A DNA stretch of 64,000 nt from Brevundimonas naejangsanensis. GTDB lineage: Bacteria; Pseudomonadota; Alphaproteobacteria; Caulobacterales; Caulobacteraceae. The stretch spans positions 2,098,501 through 2,162,500 of the forward strand of contig NZ_CP032707.1 in assembly GCF_003627995.1 (NCBI RefSeq), given 5' to 3'. The notes under the pieces are model-generated. The model made no database searches, had not been told where the DNA came from, and was given only the letters and a program-made list of their open reading frames with translations. The position numbers and the translations under genes were made by a program. Positions 44,688 to 54,346 of this stretch are shown here, piece after piece. How positions within the stretch are numbered: the stretch's first letter is position 1; every line of letters starts with the position of its first letter.

Positions 44688-44996
44688 ATGGCCGCCAAGA
44701 TCAAGAAGGGCGACAACGTCGTCGTCCTGACCGGCAAGGACAAGGGACGCACCGGCCAGGTGCTGAAGGTCCTCCCGACCGAAAACCGCGTCGTCGTGCA
44801 AGGCGTCAACATGGTCCAGCGCCACACGCGCCCGACCCAGGCTGACCCGCAAGGCGGCATCAAGCACAAGGAAGCCTCGCTTCACCTGTCGAACGTCGCC
44901 ATCGTCGACGCCAACGGCAAGGCGACCCGCGTGGGCTTCAAGGTCGAGGGGGACAAGAAGGTCCGCTTCGCCAAGTCGACGGGAGACGTCATCTGA
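44688..44996 (+). CDS. rplX: 50S ribosomal protein L24
   Basis: 102 residues with the N-terminal KOW motif ([20 protein letters not shown]) and [18 protein letters not shown]. An assembly initiator for the 50S. Starts two bases after rplN and its stop overlaps rplE by one base. Confidence 0.97.
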   Translation: MAAKIKKGDNVVVLTGKDKGRTGQVLKVLPTENRVVVQGVNMVQRHTRPTQADPQGGIKHKEASLHLSNVAIVDANGKATRVGFKVEGDKKVRFAKSTGDVI

Positions 44997-45553
44997 TGGC
45001 CGACACCAAGTACACGCCGCGCCTCAAGGCCGACTATCAGGCCCGCATCCGCGGCGTCCTGAAGGAAAAGTTCGGCTACACGAACGAGATGCAGATCCCC
45101 AAGCTGGACAAGATCGTCCTGAACATGGGCATCGGCGAAGCCGTGGCTGACTCCAAGAAGGCCAACGCGGCCCTCAAGGACCTGACGGCCATCGCCGGTC
45201 AGAAGGCCGTCCCGACGAAGGCTCGTAACTCCATCGCCGGCTTCAAGCTGCGCGAAGGCATGGTCATCGGCGGCAAGGTTACGCTGCGCGGCGCCCAGAT
45301 GTACGAGTTCCTGGACCGGTTCATCACGATCGCCCTGCCGCGCGTGAAGGACTTCCGGGGCCTTAAGGGCACTTCGTTCGACGGTCGCGGCAACTACGCC
45401 ACGGGTCTGAAGGAGCACATCGTGTTCCCGGAGATCAACTACGACCAGATCGACCAGATGTGGGGCATGGACATCGTTGTCTGCACCACGGCCAAGACCG
45501 ATGAGGAAGCCAAGGCTCTCCTCACCGAGTTCAAGTTCCCGTTCGTGAACTGA
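44996..45553 (+). CDS. rplE: 50S ribosomal protein L5
   Basis: 185 residues; binds 5S rRNA in the central protuberance. [37 protein letters not shown] and the C-terminal [14 protein letters not shown] are characteristic. Confidence 0.98.
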   Translation: MADTKYTPRLKADYQARIRGVLKEKFGYTNEMQIPKLDKIVLNMGIGEAVADSKKANAALKDLTAIAGQKAVPTKARNSIAGFKLREGMVIGGKVTLRGAQMYEFLDRFITIALPRVKDFRGLKGTSFDGRGNYATGLKEHIVFPEINYDQIDQMWGMDIVVCTTAKTDEEAKALLTEFKFPFVN

Positions 45554-45572
45554 GCGGGAAGGGAAGAGAACA

Positions 45573-45878
45573 ATGGCTAAGAAAAGCGCCGTAAACCGCA
45601 ACGAAGCCGTCAAGGCCCTGGTTGCGAAGTATGCCGCGAAGCGGGACGCCCTGAAGGCGATCGCCAACGACGAGAGCCTGCCGCTTGAGGAGCGCTTCGA
45701 CGCGCGCCTGAAGCTGGCGGCCCTGCCGCGCAACTCGGCTCCGAGCCGCATTCGCAACCGTTGCGAAGTGACGGGTCGTCCGCGGGCTTACTACCGCAAG
45801 CTCAAGATGAGCCGTGTCGCCCTGCGCGAGCTGGGCAACATGGGTCAGATCCCCGGCTTGACGAAGTCGAGCTGGTAA
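45573..45878 (+). CDS. rpsN: 30S ribosomal protein S14 (zinc-free type)
   Basis: 101 residues. The long form without the CxxC zinc motifs: only one cysteine is kept in [38 protein letters not shown] is the usual C-terminus. Located between rplE and rpsH. Confidence 0.97.
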   Translation: MAKKSAVNRNEAVKALVAKYAAKRDALKAIANDESLPLEERFDARLKLAALPRNSAPSRIRNRCEVTGRPRAYYRKLKMSRVALRELGNMGQIPGLTKSSW

Positions 45879-45893
45879 GGGGAGCGAACAGAT

Positions 45894-46292
45894 ATGATGA
45901 TCAACGATCCCCTGAGCGACATGATCGCTCGCATCAAGAACGCGGCCACCCGCAAGCGTTCGTCGGTGCTCACCCCGGCTTCCCGCCTGCGCCAGCGCGT
46001 CCTGGACGTGCTGCAGGACGAGGGCTACATCCGCGGCTACAACCTGGTTCAGAACCCGGGTGAGTTTCCGCAGTTCGAGATCGAGCTGAAGTACTTCGAC
46101 GGCCAGCCGGTGATCGCCGAGATCGCCCGCGTGTCGAAGCCCGGCCGTCGCGTCTATTCGGCCATCGGCGATCTGAAGCCGGTCAAGAACGGCCTCGGCA
46201 TCTCGATCCTTTCGACTTCCAAGGGCGTCATGTCTGACGCTGCCGCTCGCGACGCTAACGTCGGCGGCGAAGTCCTGTGCAGGGTCTACTGA
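45894..46292 (+). CDS. rpsH: 30S ribosomal protein S8
   Basis: 132 residues. [15 protein letters not shown] and the C-terminal [21 protein letters not shown] are characteristic. In enterics S8 represses the spc operon. Two adjacent ATGs (45894, 45897) are possible starts; GGGGAG upstream favours the first slightly. rplF starts one base later. Confidence 0.97.
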   Translation: MMINDPLSDMIARIKNAATRKRSSVLTPASRLRQRVLDVLQDEGYIRGYNLVQNPGEFPQFEIELKYFDGQPVIAEIARVSKPGRRVYSAIGDLKPVKNGLGISILSTSKGVMSDAAARDANVGGEVLCRVY

Positions 46293-46293
46293 T

Positions 46294-46827
46294 ATGTCTC
46301 GTATCGGCAAGAAAACCATCGCTGTGCCGAAGGGCGTGACTGTCACGCTCGACGGCCAGAACGTCACCGTGAAGGGTCCCAAGGGCGAACGCTCCTGGAC
46401 CGTCGCCGAAGAGATCGAAGTCAAGCAGGAAGGCGACGAACTGTCGCTGACCCCGCGTTCGGACACGCAGCGCGCCAAGGCCATGTGGGGTCTGTCGCGC
46501 ACCCTGGTCGCCAACATGGTGACCGGCGTGACCGACGGTTTCGAGAAGACCCTGGAACTGGTCGGCGTGGGTTACCGCGCCGCCCTGAAGGGCAAGGATC
46601 TGTCGCTGCAACTCGGCTTCTCGCACGACGTCGACATCGCTCCGCCGGAAGGCGTCACCTTCGCCGTGCCGAAGCAGACCGAGATCAAGATCTCGGGCGC
46701 CGACAAGCAGGTCGTTGGTGAAATCGCCGCCGTCATCCGCAAGATGCGTCCGCCGGAGCCCTATAAGGGCAAGGGCGTGCGCTACCAGGGCGAAACCGTC
46801 CGGCGCAAGGAAGGCAAGAAGAAGTAA
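46294..46827 (+). CDS. rplF: 50S ribosomal protein L6
   Basis: 177 residues; two repeated alpha/beta domains. [17 protein letters not shown] and the C-terminal [16 protein letters not shown] with the lysine-rich tail are typical. Lies near the sarcin-ricin loop in the ribosome. Confidence 0.98.
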   Translation: MSRIGKKTIAVPKGVTVTLDGQNVTVKGPKGERSWTVAEEIEVKQEGDELSLTPRSDTQRAKAMWGLSRTLVANMVTGVTDGFEKTLELVGVGYRAALKGKDLSLQLGFSHDVDIAPPEGVTFAVPKQTEIKISGADKQVVGEIAAVIRKMRPPEPYKGKGVRYQGETVRRKEGKKK

Positions 46828-46830
46828 GTC

Positions 46831-47187
46831 ATGGCTCTCTCTCTTCAACAACAAGCCAAGCGCCGCGCCGAGCGCACTCGTCGTCGCCTGAAGGCTGTCG
46901 CCAACGGTCGCCTGCGTCTGTCGGTCCACCGTTCGGACAAGAACATCTCGGCTCAGATCATCGACGATGCCCAGGGCATCACGGTGGCCGCCGCCTCGTC
47001 GCTGGAAGGCGGCAAGGGTTCCAAGGGTTCGGACGTCGCAGCCGCCGCCAAGATCGGCAAGCTGATCGCCGAGCGCGCCATCGAGAAGGGCGTCACGGAC
47101 GTCGTCTTCGACCGTGGCGGCTACATCTATCACGGCCGGGTGAAGGCGCTGGCGGAAGCCGCGCGCGAAGCCGGCCTGAACTTCTAA
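46831..47187 (+). CDS. rplR: 50S ribosomal protein L18
   Basis: 118 residues; 5S rRNA binder. [19 protein letters not shown] and [19 protein letters not shown] are characteristic. Three bases after rplF. Confidence 0.97.
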   Translation: MALSLQQQAKRRAERTRRRLKAVANGRLRLSVHRSDKNISAQIIDDAQGITVAAASSLEGGKGSKGSDVAAAAKIGKLIAERAIEKGVTDVVFDRGGYIYHGRVKALAEAAREAGLNF

Positions 47188-47200
47188 GGGAACGGCAAGC

Positions 47201-47800
47201 ATGGCTCGTGAACCCCAACGCGGCGGCGGCGATCGCAACCGTCGCGACCGCAACGCTCCGGCGGCCGAAGGCCCTGAAAGCGACATCATCGAGAAGCTGG
47301 TGCACATCAACCGCGTCGCCGCCACCGTCAAGGGCGGCCGCCGGTTCTCGTTCGCGGCCCTGATGGTCGTCGGCGACGGCAAGGGCCGCGTCGGCTTCGG
47401 TCATGGCAAGGCGCGCGAAGTGCCGGAAGCCATCCGCAAGGCGACCGAAGAAGCCAAGAAGACCATGATCAAGGTTCCGCTGCGCGAGAACCGCACCCTG
47501 CACCACGACGGCTCGGGCCGTTGGGGCGCCGGCAAGATCATGATGCGCGCTGCCCCTCCGGGCACCGGCGTCATCGCCGGCGGTCCGATGCGTGCGGTCC
47601 TCGAAACCCTCGGCGTCCAGGACGTCGTGGGCAAGTCGACCGGCTCGTCGAACCCGTACAACATGATCCGCGCCACCTTCGAGGCGCTCAAGGTCCAGTC
47701 GTCGCCGCGCCAGATCGCCTCCAAGCGGGGCAAGAAGGTCGCCGACCTGATGGGCCGCCGCAACGACGGCGCTTCGGCGCCGGAAGCTGTGGAGGGCTGA
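47201..47800 (+). CDS. rpsE: 30S ribosomal protein S5
   Basis: 199 residues, with an Arg-rich N-terminal extension (about 25 residues) compared with E. coli (167). The double-stranded RNA-binding N-domain ([16 protein letters not shown]) and [17 protein letters not shown] are present. Involved in decoding fidelity and helicase activity at the mRNA entry. Confidence 0.97.
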   Translation: MAREPQRGGGDRNRRDRNAPAAEGPESDIIEKLVHINRVAATVKGGRRFSFAALMVVGDGKGRVGFGHGKAREVPEAIRKATEEAKKTMIKVPLRENRTLHHDGSGRWGAGKIMMRAAPPGTGVIAGGPMRAVLETLGVQDVVGKSTGSSNPYNMIRATFEALKVQSSPRQIASKRGKKVADLMGRRNDGASAPEAVEG

Positions 47801-47803
47801 TAG

Positions 47804-47998
47804 ATGGCCAAGCAGGACAAGAAGACCGTCACCATCCGCCAGACGGGCAGCCCGATCCGCCGCACGGCCGATCAGCGCGCCACCCTGGTGGGCCTGGGTC
47901 TGAACCAGATCGGCCGCGTGTCGACCCTGGAAGACACCCCCTCGGTCCGCGGGATGATCGCCAAGGTCGCCCACATGATCGAAGTGGTCGAAGGCTAA
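47804..47998 (+). CDS. rpmD: 50S ribosomal protein L30
   Basis: 64 residues. [20 protein letters not shown] and [21 protein letters not shown] are characteristic. Followed by a palindromic repeat and a 165-bp gap before rplO. Confidence 0.96.
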   Translation: MAKQDKKTVTIRQTGSPIRRTADQRATLVGLGLNQIGRVSTLEDTPSVRGMIAKVAHMIEVVEG

Positions 47999-48007
47999 AA
48001 GTCGTTT

Positions 48008-48035
48008 CGCCCTCTCCCGCTCGCGGGGGAGGGCG
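48008..48035. repeat. Palindromic repeat inside the spc operon (rpmD-rplO)
   Basis: CGCCCTCTCCCGC (48008-48020) and GCGGGGGAGGGCG (48023-48035) form a 13-bp stem, followed by TTTCGCTTT. The sequence matches the CCCTCTCCC family; the T-rich tail means it may also act as a partial terminator. Confidence 0.7.
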
Positions 48036-48163
48036 TTTCGCTTTATGCAGGAAGCATCTTGCGATGCTGACGCGGGTCGCCTAATCAGCGGCCCTTCAAT
48101 TTTTCCAACGCCGAGTCAGGATCGCCTGGCGGACCTGGCGCTAGAACCCGAAAGGATCAGGCA

Positions 48164-48757
48164 ATGAAGCTCAACGAAATCCGTGACAACGAAGGCGCCC
48201 ACAAGAAGCGCATGCGCGTCGGCCGCGGCCCGGGCTCGGGCAAGGGCAAGACCGCCGGTCGCGGCGTCAAGGGTCAGAACTCGCGTTCGGGCGGCGGCAA
48301 GGTCGGCTTCGAAGGCGGCCAGATGCCGCTGTACATGCGTATGCCGAAGCGCGGCTTCAACACGCCGAACACGCTGAAGCTGGCTGAAGTCAACCTGTGG
48401 CGCCTGCAGGAAGCCGTCGACGCCGGCAAGCTGGACGCCAAGGCCGAGATCAACGGCGAAGCCCTGGTGGCCGCCGGCGTGATCCGTCGCGTCAAGGACG
48501 GCGTGCGCGTCCTGGGCGAAGGCGAGCTGAAGGCCAAGCTGAACCTGGTGGTGTGGTCGGCCTCGGCCGGCGCCATCAAGGCGGTGGAAGCCGCCGGCGG
48601 TTCGGTGACCCAGCAGCGCATCGAAGCTGAAGCCAAGGCCGCCGCGCGCCTCGAGAAGCGCAACGCCGCCCGTGGCAAGGCCCCTGAGCCCAAGGCTCCG
48701 AAGGGCGACGCCAACAAGGTCTCGGCCCGCGCCAAGCGCACCGCCGCCAAGGCCTAA
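48164..48757 (+). CDS. rplO: 50S ribosomal protein L15
   Basis: 197 residues, longer than E. coli (144) through an Ala/Lys-rich C-terminal tail from about residue 150. The conserved RNA-binding N-terminus ([20 protein letters not shown] and [18 protein letters not shown]) is intact. AAAGGA precedes the ATG. Repeats flank it on both sides. Confidence 0.97.
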   Translation: MKLNEIRDNEGAHKKRMRVGRGPGSGKGKTAGRGVKGQNSRSGGGKVGFEGGQMPLYMRMPKRGFNTPNTLKLAEVNLWRLQEAVDAGKLDAKAEINGEALVAAGVIRRVKDGVRVLGEGELKAKLNLVVWSASAGAIKAVEAAGGSVTQQRIEAEAKAAARLEKRNAARGKAPEPKAPKGDANKVSARAKRTAAKA

Positions 48758-48767
48758 TTCCGATATC

Positions 48768-48827
48768 GTCATCCCGTCGGAGGCGCGCTTCTCGCGTTTC
48801 CGCCGGGATCGTCCGGACCGGGATGAC
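48768..48827. repeat. GTCATCCCGG-type repeat inside the spc operon (rplO-secY)
   Basis: Starts GTCATCCCG at 48768 and ends CGGGATGAC at 48827, with an internal partial CCGGGAT copy. Sits in a 159-bp spacer between rplO and secY. Confidence 0.7.
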
Positions 48828-48916
48828 GATTTTCCGAAAGCGGCCCTCGCAAGAGCGCCGCTTTCCGCCTATCTGACGACGGGCATAGAGATGGTGACCG
48901 TCTGGGGGACCGCCTG

Positions 48917-50293
48917 ATGGCTTCGGCCGCTGAACAACTTGCTGCCAATATGAACATGGGCTCGTTCGCCAAGGCGACCGAGCTGCACAAGCGCCTGCTG
49001 TTCACGCTGGGCGCGCTGCTGGTCTATCGGATCGGCACCTATGTTCCGATCCCTGGGATCAACGGCGAGGCCTTCCTGGCCTTCTTCCAGAACCCGGACG
49101 GCCAGCGCGGCATCCTGGACATGTTCAACATGTTCTCGGGCGGCGCCGTCGAGCGCATGGCCGTGTTCGCCCTGAACGTCATGCCCTACATCTCGGCGTC
49201 GATCATCGTCCAGCTGATGGGCGCGGTGTATCCGCCGTGGGAGAAGCTGAAGAAGGAAGGCGGCGAGTCGGGCCGCAAGCAGCTGAACCAGTACACCCGC
49301 TATCTGACGGTGTTCCTGGCCCTGGCGCAGTCCTTCGGCATCGCCGTGGGCCTGAACGCCCAGCCCGGCCTGATCGACCAGCCCGGCCTGTTCTTCATCA
49401 TCTCGACGGTCACCACCCTGACCGGCGGCACCATGTTCCTGATGTGGCTGGGTGAGCAGGTGACGGCGCGCGGCGTCGGCAACGGCATCTCCCTGATCAT
49501 CTTCGCCGGCATCGTGGCGGTCCTGCCGTCGACCGTGGCGCGCATGCTGGGCCTGGCTCAGCAGGGCCAGATGTCGGCCTTCACCCTGCTGTTCATCGCC
49601 ATCATGGCGGTGGCGGTCATCGTCTTCATCGTCTTCATGGAGCGCGCCCAGCGCCGTCTCCTGATCCAGTATCCGAAGCGCCAGGAAGGCAACCGCATGA
49701 CCGGCGGCGAGCGCAGCTTCCTGCCGCTGAAGGTCAACACCGCGGGCGTGATCCCGGCCATCTTCGCCTCGTCGCTGCTGATGCTGCCGACGACGGTGGC
49801 CCAGTTCACCGCCAATGCGAACCTGCCGGACTGGATGAGCTGGCTGCCCCTGGTGACGGCCCAGCTGACCCACGGCCAGCCGGTGTTCATGATCCTGTAC
49901 GCCCTGCTGATCGTCTTCTTCTGCTTCTTCTACACCTCGATCACCTTCAACCCCGAGGACACGGCCGAGAACCTGCGCAAGTACGGCGGCTTCCTGCCGG
50001 GCATTCGTCCGGGCAAGCGCACGGCCGAGTATCTGGACTACGTCCTGACGCGCCTGACGGTGATCGGCGCCGCCTACATCACCGCCGTCTGCCTGCTGCC
50101 GGAGTTCCTGGTCAGCAGCCTGGGCAACAGCCTGTACTTTGGCGGAACGTCTATCTTGATCGTGGTCTCGGTGACGATGGACACTGTCGCCCAGATCCAG
50201 TCGCACCTGCTGGCGCACCAGTATGAGGGGCTGATCAAGAAGGCCAAGTTGCGCGGCCGTGGCCGGGGCGGTTCCGCTCCTGCCCGTCGCTGA
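48917..50293 (+). CDS. secY: Preprotein translocase subunit SecY
   Basis: 458 residues with ten predicted transmembrane segments, the main channel of Sec secretion. Recognisable are RIGTYVPIPGI near residue 37, the cytoplasmic loop around RLLIQYPKRQEGNRM, PLKVNTAGVIPAIFASS and the C-terminal KAKLRGRGRGG basic tail. Partner SecE is at 6304. GGGGGA precedes the ATG; adk follows after 24 bp. Confidence 0.98.
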   Translation: MASAAEQLAANMNMGSFAKATELHKRLLFTLGALLVYRIGTYVPIPGINGEAFLAFFQNPDGQRGILDMFNMFSGGAVERMAVFALNVMPYISASIIVQLMGAVYPPWEKLKKEGGESGRKQLNQYTRYLTVFLALAQSFGIAVGLNAQPGLIDQPGLFFIISTVTTLTGGTMFLMWLGEQVTARGVGNGISLIIFAGIVAVLPSTVARMLGLAQQGQMSAFTLLFIAIMAVAVIVFIVFMERAQRRLLIQYPKRQEGNRMTGGERSFLPLKVNTAGVIPAIFASSLLMLPTTVAQFTANANLPDWMSWLPLVTAQLTHGQPVFMILYALLIVFFCFFYTSITFNPEDTAENLRKYGGFLPGIRPGKRTAEYLDYVLTRLTVIGAAYITAVCLLPEFLVSSLGNSLYFGGTSILIVVSVTMDTVAQIQSHLLAHQYEGLIKKAKLRGRGRGGSAPARR

Positions 50294-50317
50294 TCGGGTA
50301 GGGGGCCCGAAGACATA

Positions 50318-50881
50318 ATGAACCTGATCCTGTTCGGGCCGCCCGCGGCCGGCAAGGGCACCCAGGCCAAGCGTCTGGTCGAGGGGCGAGGCATGGTCCA
50401 GCTGTCGACCGGCGACATGCTGCGCGCGGCCATCGCCTCCGGCTCCGAGCTGGGGCTGAAGGTCAAGGACGTGCTGGCGCGCGGCGACCTCGTCACCGAC
50501 GAGATCGTCATCGCCCTGATCGAGGCCCGCCTGCCGGAGGCCGAGGCCGCCGGCGGCGCCATCTTCGACGGCTTCCCCCGCACGGTGGCCCAGGCCGAGG
50601 CCCTGGATGCCATGCTGGCCAAGCGCGGCGCCCAGATCGACCGCGTCATCCGCCTCAAGGTCGACGACGCCGCCCTGACCGACCGTATCGGCAAGCGCTT
50701 CGCCGAGCAGGGCCGGGCCGACGACAACCCCGAGACCTTCAAGGACCGCCTGGCCGTCTATAATCGCCAGACCGCGCCGCTGCTCCCCTACTATGAAGAG
50801 CAGGGCAAGCTGACCGAAGTGGACGGCATGGGCGACATCGCTGCGGTTGCCGGCGCCATCGACGCGGCCCTGGACGCCTGA
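50318..50881 (+). CDS. adk: Adenylate kinase
   Basis: 187 residues (short type without the zinc LID). P-loop GPPAAGKGTQAKRLV at residues 6-20, STGDMLRAAI and FDGFPRTVAQAEAL for AMP binding, and FKDRLAVYNRQTAPLLPYY near the end. Converts ATP + AMP to 2 ADP. The secY-adk pairing is standard; here a TonB-like gene follows before rpsM. Confidence 0.97.
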   Translation: MNLILFGPPAAGKGTQAKRLVEGRGMVQLSTGDMLRAAIASGSELGLKVKDVLARGDLVTDEIVIALIEARLPEAEAAGGAIFDGFPRTVAQAEALDAMLAKRGAQIDRVIRLKVDDAALTDRIGKRFAEQGRADDNPETFKDRLAVYNRQTAPLLPYYEEQGKLTEVDGMGDIAAVAGAIDAALDA

Positions 50882-50963
50882 CGGCGACCAGATCTGATCC
50901 CGTCGCCGTCTGAAGCGTTAGCTTTCAGGGGCCGTGCGGGAGAGGCGATTGCAGCCGAAACGA

Positions 50964-51659
50964 ATGAAGCATTGGCGCTGGGGCGCGGCGGGGCTTGTGG
51001 CTCTTCTGCACCTCGGCGCCTTTGCGCTTTTGGGGCAGGTGCGGCCCGAGGCGCGTTTCACGCCCGCCGTGGCGCCGATCATCGTCGACCTGGTCCGGCC
51101 GGAGGCCCCGCCGCCGCCGCCGCCACCGCCGCCGCCTGAACCGGCCCGCACTCAGGGCGGCGGCGCGCCCGCCGCGCCTTCCGTCGTCCGCCCTGCGCGC
51201 CCGCGTCCCGTCCAGCCGAGGCCGGAGGTCACGGCGCCGCCGCGACCTGCGCCCGAACAGCCCCTCGTCGTCGGCGCGGCGCCCGCGCCCAGCCCGACGC
51301 CCGGGCCGGGACAGGGCGGGCAGGGGACGGGCAGCGGCGGGGGAATCGGATCCGGCGTCGGGCCCGGCGTGGGCGACGGCCCGCCGCGCATCATCCGCGG
51401 GCCGTCGGTGGGGGAATTGCGCGACCTGCACCCGCCCGAGGCCTTCCGTCGTCGAATCGGCGGGCGGGCGACCCTGGCTTGTCGGGTCCGGCTGGACACC
51501 ACCTTGTCGGACTGCCGCCTGGTTGACGAGACGCCGACGGGGATGGGATTCGGTCAGGCGGCTCTTGCGGCCGCGCGATATTTCCGCTTTCGTCCTCCGA
51601 CGCAGAATGGAGCGCCGATCGATGGCCGAGAGGTCCGGGTGGGGGTCGAATGGCCTTGA
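50964..51659 (+). CDS. TonB-domain energy transducer-like protein
   Basis: 231 residues from the ATG at 50964 (a TTG at 50949 with GGGAG upstream and a GTG at 50934 are alternatives). One N-terminal helix (WRWGAAGLVALLHLGAFALL), then a proline-rich rod with ten consecutive prolines and many Pro-Arg/Pro-Ala repeats, then a C-terminal TonB-like domain from about residue 140 (AFRRRIGGRATLACRVRLD, ALAAARYFRFRPPTQNG). TonB proteins pass proton-motive energy to outer-membrane receptors. It separates adk from rpsM. Confidence 0.8.
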   Translation: MKHWRWGAAGLVALLHLGAFALLGQVRPEARFTPAVAPIIVDLVRPEAPPPPPPPPPPEPARTQGGGAPAAPSVVRPARPRPVQPRPEVTAPPRPAPEQPLVVGAAPAPSPTPGPGQGGQGTGSGGGIGSGVGPGVGDGPPRIIRGPSVGELRDLHPPEAFRRRIGGRATLACRVRLDTTLSDCRLVDETPTGMGFGQAALAAARYFRFRPPTQNGAPIDGREVRVGVEWP

Positions 51660-51685
51660 GCCAGCCTGCCGACGGCCTTTGCCCG

Positions 51686-51713
51686 TTGACGCATCGGGAA
51701 TCCCCTGTATAAG
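51686..51713 (+). promoter_or_regulatory. Promoter of the alpha operon (rpsM-rpsK-rpoA-rplQ)
   Basis: TTGACG (51686-51691), 16-nt spacer, TATAAG (51708-51713), about 88 bp before rpsM and just after the TonB-like gene. The same TTGACG -35 appears before rpsJ. Confidence 0.6.
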
Positions 51714-51800
51714 GACGGCCTTCCGCGAAGGGCGTACACGCTCCTGGTCTGTTGACCGGAGCGGTTTCTGCGTCTGATTAACGCGTACTTGGAGAATTTC

Positions 51801-52169
51801 GTGGCCCGTATCGCTGGCGTCAACATTCCGACCAACAAGCGCGTCGAAATCGCGCTTCAGTACATCCACGGCATTGGCGCGCACAACGCCAAGGAGATCA
51901 CGGCCAAGATCGGCATCGAGCCGGCTCGCCGCGTGAACCAGCTGACCGACGCCGAGATCCTGCAGATCCGCGAGACGATCGACCGCGACTACACCGTCGA
52001 GGGCGACCTGCGCCGCGAGACGTCGATGAACATCAAGCGCCTGATGGACCTGGCCTGCTACCGCGGCCTGCGTCACCGTAAGGGCCTGCCGGTCCGCGGT
52101 CAGCGCACCCACACCAACGCTCGCACCCGCAAGGGTCCGGCCAAGCCGATCGCCGGCAAGAAGAAGTAA
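51801..52169 (+). CDS. rpsM: 30S ribosomal protein S13
   Basis: 122 residues from a GTG start with GGAGAA four bases upstream; this gives the normal N-terminus [15 protein letters not shown], while a TTG at 51789 would add four residues. [22 protein letters not shown] is the tRNA-contacting C-terminus. Confidence 0.97.
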   Translation: MARIAGVNIPTNKRVEIALQYIHGIGAHNAKEITAKIGIEPARRVNQLTDAEILQIRETIDRDYTVEGDLRRETSMNIKRLMDLACYRGLRHRKGLPVRGQRTHTNARTRKGPAKPIAGKKK

Positions 52170-52185
52170 GAGAGAGGCCTGACCG

Positions 52186-52575
52186 ATGGCTAAGGAACCG
52201 GGTCGCGTTAAGCGCCGCGAACGCAAGAACATCACTTCGGGCGTGGCCCATGTGAACGCCTCGTTCAACAACACCATGGTGACCATCACCGACGCTCAAG
52301 GGAACGCGATTTCCTGGTCGTCGGCCGGTCACATGGGCTTCAAGGGCTCGCGCAAGTCGACGCCGTACGCCGCCCAGATGGCTGCGGAAGACGCCGGCAA
52401 GAAGGCCGCCGAGCACGGCGTGAAGACGCTGGAAGTGAACGTCTCGGGTCCGGGTTCGGGCCGTGAGTCGGCCCTGCGCGCCCTGCAGGCCGTCGGCATG
52501 ACGATCACGACCATCCGTGACGTGACGCCGATGCCGCACAACGGCTGCCGTCCGCCGAAGCGCCGTCGCGTCTAA
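52186..52575 (+). CDS. rpsK: 30S ribosomal protein S11
   Basis: 129 residues. [18 protein letters not shown] and the C-terminal [17 protein letters not shown] are characteristic; forms the 30S platform near the mRNA exit. Confidence 0.98.
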   Translation: MAKEPGRVKRRERKNITSGVAHVNASFNNTMVTITDAQGNAISWSSAGHMGFKGSRKSTPYAAQMAAEDAGKKAAEHGVKTLEVNVSGPGSGRESALRALQAVGMTITTIRDVTPMPHNGCRPPKRRRV

Positions 52576-52662
52576 GGTCACGCCGCCTACCCCTTCTCCC
52601 GGCGGCTCCTGTTGTTCTGAACGTGAGAACACGGAGCCGTCGAAACCCGTTCGAGGGACTTT

Positions 52663-53682
52663 ATGATCGAAAGAAACTGGCAAGAGCTGATCCGTCCCGA
52701 GAAACCGCAAGTCGAGGGCGGGGCTGACCCGCAGCACAAGGCGCGTCTGATCGCCGAGCCTCTCGAGCGCGGTTTCGGCGTGACGCTCGGCAACGCGCTT
52801 CGTCGCGTTCTGCTGTCTTCGCTTCAAGGTGCGGCGGTCACGGCCATTCAGATCGATGGCGTGGTCCACGAGTTCTCGTCGCTGGAAGGCGTTCGCGAGG
52901 ATGTCGTCGACATCGTCCTGAACATCAAGCAGCTGGCCCTTCGCATGCATGCCGAAGGTCCGAAGCGGATGACCCTGCGCGCCACGGGCCCCGGCCCGGT
53001 GACCGCTGGTCAAATCGACCTGCCGGCCGATATCGAGGTGCTGAACCCGGATCACGTGATCTGCACCCTGGACGACGGCGCTTCGGTCCGCATGGAACTG
53101 ACGGTGCAGAACGGCAAGGGCTACGTCGCCGCCGAGCTGAACCGCCCGGAAGACGCTCCGATCGGCCTGATCGCCGTCGACGCCCTGTATTCGCCGGTGA
53201 AGCGCGTCGCCTATCGCGTCGAGCCGACCCGTCAGGGCCAGTCGCTGGATTACGACAAGCTGATCCTGGAAGTCGAAACCAACGGCGCCGTCTCGCCGGT
53301 TGACGCCGTGGCCTACGCTGCGCGCATCCTGCAAGACCAGCTGCAGATCTTCATCACCTTCGAAGAGCCGACCAAGGCTGTCGAGCAGGCGGACGGCAAG
53401 CCCGACCTGCCCTTCAACCCGGCCCTGCTGAAGAAGGTGGACGAGCTGGAGCTGTCGGTCCGTTCGGCCAACTGCCTGAAGAACGACAACATCGTCTACA
53501 TCGGCGACCTGATCCAGAAGACCGAGGGCGAGATGCTTCGCACCCCGAACTTCGGCCGCAAGTCGCTGAACGAAATCAAGGAAGTTCTGGCGTCCATGGG
53601 CCTGAGCCTCGGCATGGATGTGCCGAACTGGCCGCCGGAAAACATCGAAGATCTGGCCAAGAAGTTCGACGACCAGATCTGA
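52663..53682 (+). CDS. rpoA: DNA-directed RNA polymerase subunit alpha
   Basis: 339 residues. The N-terminal assembly domain ([19 protein letters not shown] near residue 45) and the C-terminal domain that contacts activators and UP elements ([19 protein letters not shown] and [13 protein letters not shown]) are both intact. GAGGGA precedes the ATG. Confidence 0.98.
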   Translation: MIERNWQELIRPEKPQVEGGADPQHKARLIAEPLERGFGVTLGNALRRVLLSSLQGAAVTAIQIDGVVHEFSSLEGVREDVVDIVLNIKQLALRMHAEGPKRMTLRATGPGPVTAGQIDLPADIEVLNPDHVICTLDDGASVRMELTVQNGKGYVAAELNRPEDAPIGLIAVDALYSPVKRVAYRVEPTRQGQSLDYDKLILEVETNGAVSPVDAVAYAARILQDQLQIFITFEEPTKAVEQADGKPDLPFNPALLKKVDELELSVRSANCLKNDNIVYIGDLIQKTEGEMLRTPNFGRKSLNEIKEVLASMGLSLGMDVPNWPPENIEDLAKKFDDQI

Positions 53683-53796
53683 TCATCAACCCTCCGCCCG
53701 GGTCCGTTGGATCGGTTGGGGCGGTTAGAATGAGAGGCCCTAGGTCTCGTCCAGCAAGTAGGGACGGGAAACCGGGGTTGAGTAGGAGAGACCTCG

Positions 53797-54216
53797 ATGC
53801 GCCACGGCGCCGCCTATCGTAAGCTCGGCCGCACGGTCAGCCACCGCCAGGCCATGTTCGCCAACATGGCTGCCTCGCTGATCAAGCACGAGCAGATCAC
53901 CACGACCCTGCCCAAGGCGAAGGAACTGCGTCCCTTCGTCGAGAAGCTGGTCACCCTGGCCAAGAAGGGCGACCTGCACGCTCGTCGTCAGGCCATCAGC
54001 GCCGTGCGCGACGTGCCGCAAGTCGGCAAGCTGTTCGACACCCTGGCGCCTCGTTACGCCGAGCGTAACGGCGGCTACATCCGCATCATGAAGGCGGGCT
54101 TCCGTCACGGCGACAACGCCGCGATGGCCGTCATCGAGTTCGTGGATCGCGACGTCGACGCCAAGGGCCAGGACTCCGGTCCGGTCTTCGCCATCGAGGG
54201 CGACGACGAGGCCTGA
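53797..54216 (+). CDS. rplQ: 50S ribosomal protein L17
   Basis: 139 residues. [20 protein letters not shown] and [17 protein letters not shown] are typical; a short acidic C-terminal extension follows. AGGAGA precedes the ATG. Last gene of the alpha operon. Confidence 0.97.
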   Translation: MRHGAAYRKLGRTVSHRQAMFANMAASLIKHEQITTTLPKAKELRPFVEKLVTLAKKGDLHARRQAISAVRDVPQVGKLFDTLAPRYAERNGGYIRIMKAGFRHGDNAAMAVIEFVDRDVDAKGQDSGPVFAIEGDDEA

Positions 54217-54240
54217 TCAAACCTGACGGTTTGAGACAGA

Positions 54241-54277
54241 TTGAAGGGCGGCCGGAGCGATCCGGCCGCCCTTTGTC
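54241..54277 (+). terminator. Intrinsic terminator after rplQ
   Basis: AGGGCGGCCGGA (54245-54256) pairs with TCCGGCCGCCCT (54261-54272) across GCGA, followed by a short T-run. Confidence 0.85.
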
Positions 54278-54322
54278 TTGCGCCGCCTGGGTCTTGCGTC
54301 GCCTGGGTCTTGCGTCGTTTGG
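54275..54322. repeat. Three tandem 16-bp units
   Basis: GTCTTGCGCCGCCTGG, GTCTTGCGTCGCCTGG and GTCTTGCGTCGTTTGG are consecutive (54275, 54291, 54307). They lie between the rplQ terminator and the GNAT gene and differ by only one to three bases. Confidence 0.9.
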
Positions 54323-54346
54323 GCGCGCGGCGGCATAGAGGCGCCC

